A DNA stretch of 64,000 bases from Agrococcus terreus (GTDB taxonomy: Bacteria; Actinomycetota; Actinomycetes; Actinomycetales; Microbacteriaceae), in contig NZ_BMLM01000001.1 of NCBI RefSeq assembly GCF_014645235.1, positions 930,001-994,000 on the forward strand, written 5' to 3'. A model generated the notes under the pieces. The model saw nothing but the letters and a program-made list of their open reading frames with translations. It ran no database searches and was not told where the DNA came from. The position numbers and the translations under genes were made by a program. Shown here piece after piece: positions 8,293 through 19,044 of this stretch. Each line of letters opens with the position of its first letter. Within the stretch, counting starts at the first letter, position 1.

Positions 8293-9129
8293 TCAGCCCT
8301 GCTCGGACGCGGCGCGCTCGGGCTCGGGCGCGTCGTCGCCCAGCTGGCCGAGGTGCTCGCGCGCGAAGTGCAGCGCCTCGCGCAGGAGCCGCAGCCGGTC
8401 GCGCTCGCTGCGCGCCTGCCGCGTCTTGATCTCGGCGACCACCTGGCCCGTCCACTCCTGCGCCGCGAGCATCTCGAGCACCTCGGCGACCGGCTCGTTG
8501 CCGTGGCCGGGCAGCAGGTGCTCGTCGAACACCTTCCCCTCCTCGGCGGCGACGCCGTCGGTGAGGTGCAGGTGGCGGAGGCGGTCGCCCAGGTCGAGCG
8601 CGAGCTCCATCGAGTCGCGCTTGGCGAGCGCGCAGTGCGAGAAGTCGAGCGTGGCGTGCGGCACGTCCATGAGGCTCGGGTCGATGCCCGGCAGGTACGC
8701 CTGGCGGTCGATGCCGCCGGCCGACCAGGGGAACATGTTCTCGACCGCGACCTCGACGCCGTGCTTCGCCTCCGTGTCGCGCACCGCCTGCTCGAAGGTG
8801 CGCGCGTAGCGGCCCTGCCAGCGGAACGGCGGGTGCACGACGACCGTCGGCGCGCCGACGGCGACGGCGAGCTCCGCCGAGCGGTCGAGCTTCACGAACG
8901 GGTCCCGGCCCCAGACGAAGGTCGTGAGCAGCACGACGGGCGCGTGGATCGCGAGGATCGGCTGGTGGTAGCGCTCCGAGAGCTCGAGCAGCCGCTCGGG
9001 GCTGCGCGTGCGCGCGTCGGTGGTCACCATCACCTCGACGCCGTCGTAGCCCGCCTCGTGCGACAGGCGGAAGCCGTCCTCCACGCTCTTGGGGAAGACG
9101 GAGATCGTGCTCAGCCCGACCTTGATCAT
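8293..9129 (-). CDS. Xylose-isomerase-like TIM-barrel sugar phosphate isomerase/epimerase
   Basis: AP-endonuclease-2 superfamily TIM barrel, 278 residues, probably cytoplasmic and metal-dependent. Typical metal-site strands are visible: VVVHPPFRWQ, VAVENMFP, ATLDFSHCALA, HLHLTDG and a late GHGNEPV. The substrate cannot be read from sequence; relatives act on inositol-derived or ketose sugars. A TACGGT -10 element on the minus strand (9137-9142) lies seven bases before the ATG, which suggests a leaderless transcript. It is divergent from ilvD, sharing a 140-bp promoter region. Confidence 0.8.
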   Translation of the reverse strand: MIKVGLSTISVFPKSVEDGFRLSHEAGYDGVEVMVTTDARTRSPERLLELSERYHQPILAIHAPVVLLTTFVWGRDPFVKLDRSAELAVAVGAPTVVVHPPFRWQGRYARTFEQAVRDTEAKHGVEVAVENMFPWSAGGIDRQAYLPGIDPSLMDVPHATLDFSHCALAKRDSMELALDLGDRLRHLHLTDGVAAEEGKVFDEHLLPGHGNEPVAEVLEMLAAQEWTGQVVAEIKTRQARSERDRLRLLREALHFAREHLGQLGDDAPEPERAASEQG

Positions 9130-9269
9130 GGAGTCGACCGTAGACCCTCCAGGTGGATGCGCGGTGGCCGGCGGGGATGCTCATGGTGTCCGCATGCCCC
9201 GCGCCGAGGCCGCGGCGACCCGCACGCCGAGGCCGATCAGACATGCGCCGTCGGCGTAGGATCGGCCCC

Positions 9270-10967
9270 ATGCCTGAGATCGACATCAAGCCGCGCTCGC
9301 GCGCCGTCACGGACGGCGTCGAGGCCACCACGAGCCGCGGCATGCTGCGGGCCGTCGGCATGGGCGACGGCGACTGGGAGAAGCCGCAGATCGGCATCGC
9401 GAGCTCGTGGAACGAGATCACGCCGTGCAACCTCTCGCTCGACCGCCTCGCCCGCGCCTCCAAGGACGGCGTGCACTCCGGCGGCGGGTTCCCGCTGCAG
9501 TTCGGCACCGTCTCCGTCTCGGACGGCATCTCGATGGGCCACGAGGGCATGCACTTCTCGCTCGTGAGCCGCGAGGTCATCGCCGACTCCGTCGAGGTCG
9601 TCGTCAACGCTGAGCGCCTCGACGGCACCGTGCTGCTCGCGGGCTGCGACAAGTCTCTGCCCGGCATGCTCATGGCCGCGGCCCGCCTCGACCTCGCGAG
9701 CGTCTTCGTCTACGCGGGCTCGATCGCGCCGGGCTTCGCGAAGCTCGAGGACGGCACGATCCCGAAGTCGATGACGATCATCGACTCGTTCGAGGCGGTC
9801 GGCGCGTACAAGGCCGGCAAGATCTCGGCAGAGGACCTGCACCGCATCGAGTGCGGCTTCGCACCCGGCGAGGGCGCCTGCGGCGGCATGTACACGGCGA
9901 ACACGATGGCGTGCATCGCCGAGGCGCTCGGCATGAGCCTGCCCGGCTCGTCGACGCCGCTCTCGGCCGACCGCCGCCGCGACTACTACGCGCGGAAGTC
10001 CGGCGAGGCCGTCGTGGAGCTGCTGCGCAAGGGCATCACCGCCCGCGACATCCTCACCAAGGAGGCGTTCGAGAACGCCATCACCGTCGCCATGGTGCTC
10101 GGCGGCTCGACGAACGCGGTGCTCCACCTGCTCGCGATCGCGCACGAGGCCGAGGTCGAGCTCACGCTCGAGGACTTCCGCCGGGTGGGGGAGCGCTCGC
10201 CGCACCTCGCCGACGTCAAGCCCTTCGGCGCCTACGTCGCCCAGGACTTCGACCGCGTCGGCGGCATGCCCGTCGTCATGCGGGCGCTCCTCGACGCGGG
10301 CCTGCTGCACGGCGACGTGCTCACCGTCACGGGCCGCACGCTCGCCGAGAACCTCGCCGCGCTCGACCCCGAGCCCATCGACGGCACCGTCGTGCGCGAG
10401 CTCTCGAACCCGATCCACGCCACCGGCGGCCTCACGATCCTCTCCGGCTCGCTCGCGCCCGAGGGCGCGGTCGTGAAGACCGCAGGCTTCGACGCCGAGG
10501 TCTTCGAGGGCCCCGCACGCGTGTTCGACCGCGAGCGCGCGGCGATGGATGCGCTGACGGCCGGCGAGATCGCCGCCGGCGACGTCGTCGTCATCCGCTA
10601 CGAGGGCCCGAAGGGCGGCCCCGGCATGCGCGAGATGCTCGCGATCACCGCCGCCATCAAGGGCGCGGGCCTCGGCAAGGATGTACTACTCTTGACCGAC
10701 GGACGATTCTCGGGCGGCACAACCGGCCTCTGCATCGGCCACATCGCCCCTGAGGCGGTCGACTCCGGTCCGATCGCCTTCGTGCGCGACGGAGACCGCA
10801 TCAAGGTCGACATCGCCGCTCGCTCGCTTGACCTGATCGTCGACGAGGCAGAGCTCGCCTCCCGGCGTGAGGGCTGGGAGCCGCTGCCGCCGCGCTACAC
10901 GCGCGGAGTCCTCGCCAAGTACGCGCGTCTCGTGCGCTCGGCCGCCCACGGCGCGGTCACGGGCTGA
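9270..10967 (+). CDS. ilvD: Dihydroxy-acid dehydratase
   Basis: Iron-sulfur dehydratase for the third common step of valine and isoleucine synthesis, 565 residues. Family landmarks are clear: [47 protein letters not shown] (cluster cysteines) and [18 protein letters not shown]. The ATG has TAGGAT (9257-9262) seven bases upstream, so the mRNA may be leaderless; an in-frame start further upstream would add residues that do not fit. It heads the ilvD-ilvB-ilvN-ilvC cluster. The segment around 10680-10721 uses several codons that are rare in this genome (GTA, CTA, TTG, GGA, CGA, ACA). Confidence 0.96.
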   Translation: MPEIDIKPRSRAVTDGVEATTSRGMLRAVGMGDGDWEKPQIGIASSWNEITPCNLSLDRLARASKDGVHSGGGFPLQFGTVSVSDGISMGHEGMHFSLVSREVIADSVEVVVNAERLDGTVLLAGCDKSLPGMLMAAARLDLASVFVYAGSIAPGFAKLEDGTIPKSMTIIDSFEAVGAYKAGKISAEDLHRIECGFAPGEGACGGMYTANTMACIAEALGMSLPGSSTPLSADRRRDYYARKSGEAVVELLRKGITARDILTKEAFENAITVAMVLGGSTNAVLHLLAIAHEAEVELTLEDFRRVGERSPHLADVKPFGAYVAQDFDRVGGMPVVMRALLDAGLLHGDVLTVTGRTLAENLAALDPEPIDGTVVRELSNPIHATGGLTILSGSLAPEGAVVKTAGFDAEVFEGPARVFDRERAAMDALTAGEIAAGDVVVIRYEGPKGGPGMREMLAITAAIKGAGLGKDVLLLTDGRFSGGTTGLCIGHIAPEAVDSGPIAFVRDGDRIKVDIAARSLDLIVDEAELASRREGWEPLPPRYTRGVLAKYARLVRSAAHGAVTG

Positions 10968-10995
10968 CGCACGCGCGTCGACGCTCAGGAGAGCC

Positions 10996-12782
10996 ATGAC
11001 CATCACACCCAGGCCTGCCCCGCCGCGCAGCGCCGAGCCGCCCGTGCTCACGGGCTCCGGCGCGGTCCTCAAGTCGCTCGAGCTGCTCGGGGTCGAGGAC
11101 GTCTTCGGCCTCCCCGGCGGCGCCATCATCCCGTTCTACGACGAGCTCATGCAGCAGTCGGCGATCCGGCACATCCTCGTCCGGCACGAGCAGGGCGCCG
11201 GCCACGCGGCAGAGGGCTACGCCGCCGCCACGGGCCGCGTCGGCGTCTGCATCGCCACCTCCGGCCCGGGCGCGACGAACCTCGTGACCGCCATCGCCGA
11301 CGCCTACATGGACTCCGTGCCCATGGTCGCGATCACCGGCCAGGTGTTCAGCCACCTCATGGGCACGGATGCGTTCCAGGAGGCCGACATCACGGGCATC
11401 ACGATGCCCATCACGAAGCACTCCTTCCAGGTGAAGCGCGCCGCCGACGTGCCCGCCGCCATCCAGGCCGCGTTCCACGTCGCCTCGAGCGGCCGCCCCG
11501 GCCCCGTGCTCGTCGACATCACGAAGGACGCGCAGCAGGAGTCGGCGCCGTTCGTGTGGCCCGACCGCGTCGACCTGCCCGGCTACCGCCCGGTCACGAA
11601 GGCGCACGGCAAGCAGATCACGGCGGCGGCGCAGCTGCTCGCCGCGTCGCAGCGCCCGCTCCTGTACGTGGGCGGCGGCGTGATCCGCGCGAAGGCGTCG
11701 GCCGAGCTGCGCGAGTTCGCCGAGGCGACGGGCGCGCCCGTCGTGACGACGCTCATGGCGCGCGGCGCGTTCCCCGACTCGCACCCGCAGCACCTCGGCA
11801 TGCCCGGCATGCACGGCTCGGTGCCGGCGGTGCTCGCGTTCCAGGAGTGCGACCTCATCGTCGCGCTCGGCGCCCGCTTCGACGACCGCGTCACCGGCAA
11901 GGTGGCGGAGTTCGCCCCGGGCGCGAAGGTCGTCCACGTCGACGTCGACCCGGCCGAGATCTCGAAGATCCGCGCCGCCGACGTGCCCATCGTGGGCGAC
12001 GTGCGCGACGTGCTCTCCGACCTCTCGATCGCGTTCCAGGAGCTCGCCGCGAGCGACCGGCCCGACCTCACCGACTGGTGGGAGCGCCTCCAGGGCCTCC
12101 AGGAGCGCTTCCCGCTCGGCTTCTCGGAGCCGACCGACGGCAAGCTCTCGCCGCAGCACGTCATCTCGCGCATCGGCGAGCTCACCGGCCCCGAGGGCGT
12201 CTACGCCGCGGGCGTCGGCCAGCACCAGATGTGGGCCGCGCAGTTCATCAAGTACGAGCGCCCGAACGCGTGGCTCAACTCCGGCGGCGCCGGCACCATG
12301 GGCTACGCGGTGCCCGCCGCGATGGGCGCGAAGGTCGCCGAGCCCGAGCGCGTCGTGTGGGCGATCGACGGCGACGGCTGCTTCCAGATGACGAACCAGG
12401 AGCTCGCCACCTGCGCGCTCAACGACATCCCCATCAAGGTCGCCGTCATCAACAACTCGTCGCTCGGCATGGTGCGGCAGTGGCAGAACCTCTTCTACGA
12501 GGGCCGCTACTCCTTCACCGACCTCGAGACCGGCGACGACGCGCGCATGATCCCCGACTTCGTGAAGCTCGGCGAGGCCTACGGCTGCCTGTCGATCCGC
12601 GTCACGAAGCCCGAGGAGATCGACCCGGCCATCGCGCTCGCGCTCGAGACGAACGACCGCCCCGTCGTCATCGACTTCATCGTGTCGAAGGACTCGATGG
12701 TGTGGCCGATGGTGCCGCAGGGCGTCTCGAACTCCTTCGTGCAGTACGCGAAGGATCACAGCCCGGTGTGGGAGGAGGAGTG

Positions 12783-12783
<1 letters not shown>
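10996..12783 (+). CDS. ilvB: Acetolactate synthase large (catalytic) subunit
   Basis: ThDP-dependent enzyme joining pyruvate with pyruvate or 2-oxobutyrate, 595 residues. The catalytic glutamate lies in [14 protein letters not shown]. The FAD/ThDP regions follow, with the ThDP motif GDGCFQM...NN near the C-terminus ([13 protein letters not shown]). The ATG is preceded by AGGAGAG. It starts 28 bp after ilvD, and its stop overlaps the start of ilvN by one base (TGATG), which couples the two subunits. No leader peptide or attenuator is visible upstream. Confidence 0.97.
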
Positions 12784-14352
<1,569 letters not shown>

Positions 14353-14365
14353 CCCTGCGTCGCTG

Positions 14366-14395
14366 AGGAGGGGACCCCGATCGGGGTCCCCTCCT
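14366..14395 (+). terminator. Palindromic terminator after ilvC
   Basis: A 30-bp perfect palindrome (half-site AGGAGGGGACCCCGA) followed by TCGTC. It lies 13 bp after the ilvC stop. Confidence 0.8.
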
Positions 14396-14434
14396 TCGTC
14401 GTCTGGGATCCGGCACCCAGGTCGGAGGAGTTGG

Positions 14435-15943
14435 GTGGGGGACATGCCTCGTACCCCGAACGCTTCCCTCTGGCTCGACGACGGACCCGCGATCGCGCTC
14501 GACGAGGCGATCGTGCAGCGGCCCGATGCGGTCGTGGTCGGCGCGGGCATCACCGGGCTCTCGACCGCCGTCGCGCTCGCCCGGCAGGGCGCCTCCGTGC
14601 TCGTGCTCGAGGCCCGTGCACCCGGCGCGTTCGCCACCGGGAGCACGACCGCGAAGGTCAGCCTCCTGCAGTCCGACCGGCTGCACCGCATCCTCTCGCT
14701 CGCCCGCCGCGACGCGGCGCAGGCGTTCGTCGACGGCTCGCGCGCGGCGCAGTCGTGGCTGCTCGAGCTGCTCGACGGCGCGGGCGCCGAGGTCGAGCGG
14801 CGCTCCGCCGTCTCGTTCGCGTGGACGCCGGAGGGCGCCGACGCGCTCGAGCAGGAGCTGGAGGCCGCGCGCAGCCTCGGCGTGCCCGCGGCGCACGGCG
14901 GCGCCGAGCAGCTGCCGTTCGCGGTGGCTGGCGCGATCGAGCTCGAGGCGCAGGCGCAGGTGCAGCCCGTCGCCATGCTCGCCGCACTGGCCGCGGAGGC
15001 GCGGGCGCACGGCGCGATCATCGCCCGTCGCACCGTGCGCGGCGTGCGCCGCTCGGAGCGGGGCGTCGTCGTGACGACGGACGAGGGGGAGGTCCGCGCG
15101 GGCGCCGCCGTGCTCGCGACCGGCTCGCCCGTGCCGGCGCGCATCACCTCGTCGCTGCTCGAGGCGCACCGCTCGTACGCGGCCGCCTACCGAGTCCCGG
15201 GCGCGCTGCCCGCGCCGATGGCGATCAGCGTCGACTCGCCCTCCCGCTCGCTGCGCACCGCGCGGCACCGCGGCGAGGAGGTGCTCGTGGTGGGCGGCCC
15301 CGGCCACCCGGTCGGCCGGCACGACGACCCGCGGCGGCTCGTCGCCGAGCTCGACGGCTGGGTGCGCGCGCGGTTCCCGGGCGCCGAGCGCACGCACGTC
15401 TGGAGCGCGCAGGACTATCGGACCCCGGATCGGCTGCCCTGGATCGGCGCCCGGCCCGGGTCCCGCGGCGGCATCCTGCTCGCCACCGGCTTCGACAAGT
15501 GGGGCATGACGAGCGGCGTGCTCAGCGCGCTCGCGATCGCCGGCCGCCTGGGCGGCGCGGAGCCCGACTGGGCGCGCACGCTGCGGCGCAGGGGCGCGAC
15601 ACCCGCCGCGCTCGGCAGCGCCGTCGGCTCGGGCCTCGCCGTGGGTGCGGCGCAGGTGCGCGCGGCGTCGGCGGCGCTGCGGCCGGTCGAGGCGCCGGGC
15701 GAGGGGGAAGGGCGCGTCGGCCTCGAGGGTCCGCGGCTCGTGGCGACCTCGACCGTCGAGGGCGAGACCCGATCCGTCTCCGCCTTCTGCCCGCACGTCG
15801 GCGCCCTCGTGCAGTGGAACGCGCAGGAGGCGAGCTGGGACTGCTCGGCGCACGGCTCCCGCTTCGCGCCCGACGGCACGCGCCTCGAGGGCCCCGCCGC
15901 GTGCGGCCTCCGCGGCCTGCGCCGCGCGGCCCACGCGGGGTAG
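14435..15943 (+). CDS. FAD-dependent oxidoreductase with C-terminal Rieske domain
   Basis: A 502-residue fusion. The N-terminus is a DAO-type FAD domain (VVVGAGITGLSTAVALA, then ATGFDKWGMTSG). The last 70 or so residues form a Rieske [2Fe-2S] domain with the ligand pairs CPH and CSAHGSRF. Proteins of this architecture are often annotated as glycine/D-amino acid oxidase-like and are of unclear function. It follows the ilvC terminator, so it is a separate transcription unit. The GTG at 14435 has GGAGGAG at good spacing; the ATG three codons later (MPRTPN) is equally possible. The cluster-ligand loop appears intact. Confidence 0.83.
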   Translation: MGDMPRTPNASLWLDDGPAIALDEAIVQRPDAVVVGAGITGLSTAVALARQGASVLVLEARAPGAFATGSTTAKVSLLQSDRLHRILSLARRDAAQAFVDGSRAAQSWLLELLDGAGAEVERRSAVSFAWTPEGADALEQELEAARSLGVPAAHGGAEQLPFAVAGAIELEAQAQVQPVAMLAALAAEARAHGAIIARRTVRGVRRSERGVVVTTDEGEVRAGAAVLATGSPVPARITSSLLEAHRSYAAAYRVPGALPAPMAISVDSPSRSLRTARHRGEEVLVVGGPGHPVGRHDDPRRLVAELDGWVRARFPGAERTHVWSAQDYRTPDRLPWIGARPGSRGGILLATGFDKWGMTSGVLSALAIAGRLGGAEPDWARTLRRRGATPAALGSAVGSGLAVGAAQVRAASAALRPVEAPGEGEGRVGLEGPRLVATSTVEGETRSVSAFCPHVGALVQWNAQEASWDCSAHGSRFAPDGTRLEGPAACGLRGLRRAAHAG

Positions 15944-16007
15944 ATGGCCCGCGCCGACGCGGAGCGCGCCCTGCGACCGGACCTGCCGGGCGTGGCAGGG
16001 TGGAGCG

Positions 16008-16997
16008 GTGGAGAGCGTCACCGAGGACCGCAAGGTCGCCCAGGCCTATCTGCGGTGGGCGGACGTCGAGGCCGACGACCGCTCGCCGCGCTACGCGGAG
16101 TGGGCACGCGGCGTCGCCGCCGATCCCGAGCTGCCGGCGCTCATCGCCGAGCTCGAGCCGGTGAAGCGCCAGCCCAACCTCCTCTTCGCCTCCGCCCGGT
16201 TCGAGGGCGTCCCGATCGCGCCGTGGGCCGAGGTGCGCGACATGGTGGTCGGCGCGTGGCCCGCCATCCGCTCCTGCATGCTCGCGCGCCTGACGCAGAC
16301 GAACGAGGCGCGCCGGATGGCGACCCTGCTGCCCGCCATCGCGCACCTCGTGGGGCCGATCGCGCTCGTCGAGGTCGGCGCCGCCGCCGGCCTCTGCCTC
16401 TACCCGGACCGCTGGCGCTACCGCTTCGGCCCCGGCCGCTCCGTCGGCGACGCGAGCCTGCCGCTGCTCGAGGCGATCGCCTCGCCGTCGACGCCCCTCC
16501 CCGCCGCGCCGCCGCAGGTGGCCTGGCGCGGCGGCATCGACCTGCAGCCGCTCGATCCCGCCGACCCCGACACGAAGGCCTGGCTCGAGGCGCTCGTCTG
16601 GCCGGATGCGACGGGCGGCGTCGACGGGGCGCGCGTCGACCGCCTCCGCACCGCCGTCGCGATCGCCCGGCGCGAGCCCGCGTCCCTCCGCCGCGGCGAC
16701 CTCACGGCCGACACCCGCGCGCTCGTCGAGGAGGCGGCCGCGCACGCGCCGACCGTGGTCGTGTGGCACTCGGCGGTGCTCGCGTACGTGCCGGCGTTCG
16801 AGCGCGCCGCGTTCGCGGACCTCATGGGGGAGCTGCCCGTCACGTGGGTCGCGAACGAGGGCGCCGCGCTCGAGATCGGGCCGCCCGCGCCGTGGGCGGG
16901 GCCCGGCGACTTCGTGCTGCGTCGCGACGCCGAGCCGATCGCGATCACCGACCCGCACGGCGGCGCCGTGACCTGGCTCGACGACATCGCGCGCTGA
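16008..16997 (+). CDS. DUF2332-family protein
   Basis: A 329-residue protein matching actinobacterial DUF2332 proteins in length and landmarks: a short helical start (YLRWADVEADDRSPRY), then QPNLLFASARF, a Rossmann-like glycine loop (LVEVGAAAGLCLYPDRW) and VVVWHSAVLAYV. The glycine-rich loop after a strand hints at a methyltransferase-like fold, but the function is unknown. The GTG start has GGAG just upstream. It lies 64 bp after the Rieske gene. Confidence 0.8.
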   Translation: MESVTEDRKVAQAYLRWADVEADDRSPRYAEWARGVAADPELPALIAELEPVKRQPNLLFASARFEGVPIAPWAEVRDMVVGAWPAIRSCMLARLTQTNEARRMATLLPAIAHLVGPIALVEVGAAAGLCLYPDRWRYRFGPGRSVGDASLPLLEAIASPSTPLPAAPPQVAWRGGIDLQPLDPADPDTKAWLEALVWPDATGGVDGARVDRLRTAVAIARREPASLRRGDLTADTRALVEEAAAHAPTVVVWHSAVLAYVPAFERAAFADLMGELPVTWVANEGAALEIGPPAPWAGPGDFVLRRDAEPIAITDPHGGAVTWLDDIAR

Positions 16998-17075
16998 GGG
17001 GCTCCGCGCTGCGCCCTCCGGCGCATGGCCGTCGCACAGCGGCGGGCGGCCGGTCCGCCGAGTAGGCTCGATCGG

Positions 17076-17465
17076 GTGAGCCGCGACGAGGACGCCCTCC
17101 GCTGGGAGGGCGACGACGAGCTCGATCGGGCGACCCCGCGCGACGCCCGCGTCGCGCCCGCCGCCGCCGCGCCGGCCGCGCAGACCCGCGAGCGAGGCCC
17201 CCAGGCGATCCGCTGGCTCGCGCTGGCGCTCGCGATCGCCGCGACAGCCGGATGGGTCGTCGTGGTCGTCGCGAACCCGGTCGAGCAGCCGAGCCTCGTC
17301 GGCCTCGCGCTCTACCAGCTGGGCGAGCTGCTGGCCGTGGTCGGCCCGTTCGCATGGTGGTTCGTCGTCGACCGGCTCGCGCCCGCCGCCCGCCGCGCGC
17401 CCTGGTGGCTCGCCGGCCTCGTGGTCACGGCCCCCTGGCCGCTCGTCGCGGGGCTGCTCGCATGA
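17076..17465 (+). CDS. Membrane protein, three predicted TM helices
   Basis: A 129-residue product with a charged, Ala-rich N-terminus of about 45 residues. Three hydrophobic segments follow: WLALALAIAATAGWVVVVV, a helix around LYQLGELLAVVGPFAWWFVV, and WWLAGLVVTAPWPLVAGLL. I do not recognise a family. A TAGGCT element at 17063-17068 ends seven bases before the GTG, consistent with a leaderless mRNA. The stop overlaps the ATG of the next gene by four bases (ATGA), so the two are translated together. Confidence 0.7.
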   Translation: MSRDEDALRWEGDDELDRATPRDARVAPAAAAPAAQTRERGPQAIRWLALALAIAATAGWVVVVVANPVEQPSLVGLALYQLGELLAVVGPFAWWFVVDRLAPAARRAPWWLAGLVVTAPWPLVAGLLA

Positions 17466-17968
17466 GCGGCGCGCGCGACCCGCGCGACGAGCGGGAGGAG
17501 CAGGCCGTGCCGGAGGGCGCCAGCATCGATGCCGCGACGACGGATGCGGCGGAGCCGTCGGAGGTCGGAGCGGCCGATGCGGCGTCGCCGTCGTCGGATG
17601 CGGCCGCGGACGCTGCCGTGGCGAACGCGGACGACGCACCCGCCGAGCGCCCCGCCGACGCCTGGATCGTCGCCTTCCTCTTCGCGCTCGCGTTCGTCTA
17701 CGACACGGTCGAGGCGGTCACGAACCTCCAGCAGCTGCCGCTGCTCTACATCGGCGCCGACATCGCCGGCGCCATCCCGTGGTGGCTGCTCATCGCGGGC
17801 GTCGCGCTGCCGGGGCTCCTCTTCGGCGCGGCCGTCGTGCTCGGCCGTGGGCGCCGCATCGTGGCGAAGGCCGGCATCCTGCTCGTCGCCCTCGCGGTGA
17901 GCGCGCAGGCGAGCCTGCTCGCCGAGCAGCTCGCCCGGCAGATCGCGATCGCCGCGCTCGGCGGCTAG
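17462..17968 (+). CDS. Membrane protein with acidic low-complexity N-terminus
   Basis: A 168-residue product. The first 65 residues are rich in Ala, Asp and Glu and probably unstructured. Three TM helices follow (WIVAFLFALAFVY, WWLLIAGVALPGLLFGAAVVL, AGILLVALAVSAQASLL). The N-terminal Asp-Ala runs are encoded with repeated GATGC steps, a composition feature seen elsewhere in the window. It is coupled to the preceding membrane gene by an ATGA overlap, so the pair may form one membrane unit. The function is unknown. Confidence 0.7.
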   Translation: MSGARDPRDEREEQAVPEGASIDAATTDAAEPSEVGAADAASPSSDAAADAAVANADDAPAERPADAWIVAFLFALAFVYDTVEAVTNLQQLPLLYIGADIAGAIPWWLLIAGVALPGLLFGAAVVLGRGRRIVAKAGILLVALAVSAQASLLAEQLARQIAIAALGG

Positions 17969-18013
17969 CTCCTCGACGCTCGGCCGGCGCTGCGCGGCTG
18001 ATCCCGAGGGCCG

Positions 18014-18409
18014 TCAGATGACGGCGACGAGCAGCAGCGCGCCGAGCACGACCTGCCCGATCGCGCGCGGCACGACGGGCACGGCCGCGGGGCCGAAGCG
18101 CTCCGGCTCGCGCGCGGCCTGCGCGTTCGCGGGGAAGACCGCGACGAGCAGCGCGATGAGGCCGAGCGCGGCGGCGAAGCGCACGCCCCACCACGGCGCG
18201 AGCAGGCCGATGCCACCCAGGATCTCGGCGACGCCCGAGATCGTCACGAGCGGCAGCGCGCGGCGGCGCTCCGGGCCGGCGATCGGGGCGGGGATCATCG
18301 CCGCCATCGTCCGCCGCACGCGCGGCACGAAGTGGGCGGCGCCCATCCCGACGAAGACGACGGCGAGGAGGATGCGCAGCACCAGCTGCGCGATCGAGAA
18401 GGCGTCCAT
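18014..18409 (-). CDS. DoxX-family membrane protein (copy 1)
   Basis: A 131-residue DoxX-like protein with four helices. The landmarks are the N-terminal LVLRILLAVVFVGMGAAHF, the middle GVAEILGGIGLLAPWW and a C-terminal GQVVLGALLLVAV. DoxX proteins are linked to membrane redox stress, but the role here is unknown. The second of two nearby ATGs was chosen because GGGAGG lies nine bases before it. It is a paralogue of the gene just upstream on the same strand (shared IAQLVLRI start), pointing to an old tandem duplication. Confidence 0.8.
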   Translation of the reverse strand: MDAFSIAQLVLRILLAVVFVGMGAAHFVPRVRRTMAAMIPAPIAGPERRRALPLVTISGVAEILGGIGLLAPWWGVRFAAALGLIALLVAVFPANAQAAREPERFGPAAVPVVPRAIGQVVLGALLLVAVI

Positions 18410-18464
18410 CGCCTCCATCCTCCCGCATCCTCGGCGTCGCGCGCGCGGCGCGGGTCCCCGAGGG

Positions 18465-18878
18465 TCAGAGCACCGCGACGACGAGCAGCGACGGCACGAC
18501 GAGCACGCCCGCGGCCTGGAGCAGGAGCTCGCCGCGGAACGCCCGCTCCGCCCAGTGCTCGCGGAGCGAGGCGAGGTGCTGCGCGCCGAGCAGCAGCACG
18601 AGCGCTGCGAGCGCGATCGCCCCCGCCACCTGCACGCCGTGCCACGGCGCGAGGAGGGCCAGGCCGCCGATCGCGCTCGTCGCCAGGATCGCGTTCGCGG
18701 CCCCGACCATCCGTCGCGTCGCCGCGGCGCCGTCCAGCCCGCCGACGAGCGCCGACGGCAGCACCGTCTCGATGATGGCCTTCCGGATGCGCCACACCGG
18801 ATGCGAGAGGCCGAGCCCGACGAAGGCGATCGCGAGCACGATGCGCAGCACGAGCTGCGCGATCCGGAGGGGGTCCAC
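18465..18878 (-). CDS. DoxX-like membrane protein (copy 2)
   Basis: A 137-residue protein that starts VDPLRIAQLVLRIVLAIAFVG and has four hydrophobic helices, including AIGGLALLAPWHGVQVAGA and LLLQAAGVLVVPSLLVVAV. It aligns at its start with the DoxX copy 55 bp downstream but is clearly diverged. The GTG start has AGGATGG upstream; a longer in-frame ATG start would add an Arg/Pro-rich, poorly supported N-terminus. The two genes are probably co-transcribed, divergent from serA. Confidence 0.72.
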   Translation of the reverse strand: MDPLRIAQLVLRIVLAIAFVGLGLSHPVWRIRKAIIETVLPSALVGGLDGAAATRRMVGAANAILATSAIGGLALLAPWHGVQVAGAIALAALVLLLGAQHLASLREHWAERAFRGELLLQAAGVLVVPSLLVVAVL

Positions 18879-19044
18879 GCCGCCATCCTGCGGTGCGGGC
18901 TCGGCCCTCGGCGCCCGCGACACGCGCACCCGCCGTGTGACGTCCCGGGTCGGAGGGCCGGGCATGGCACGCGCGCCTCGCTATCCTGGCCCAGGCACGA
19001 CGACGTGCTGCCTCCCTCATCAGCCCCCATCCGAGGAGATCCGC

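Noticed and set aside
9130-9269. A riboswitch or attenuator ahead of the ilv cluster
   Set aside because: The -10 sits seven bases before the ilvD start, leaving no room for a leader RNA. No branched-chain-rich leader peptide is seen.
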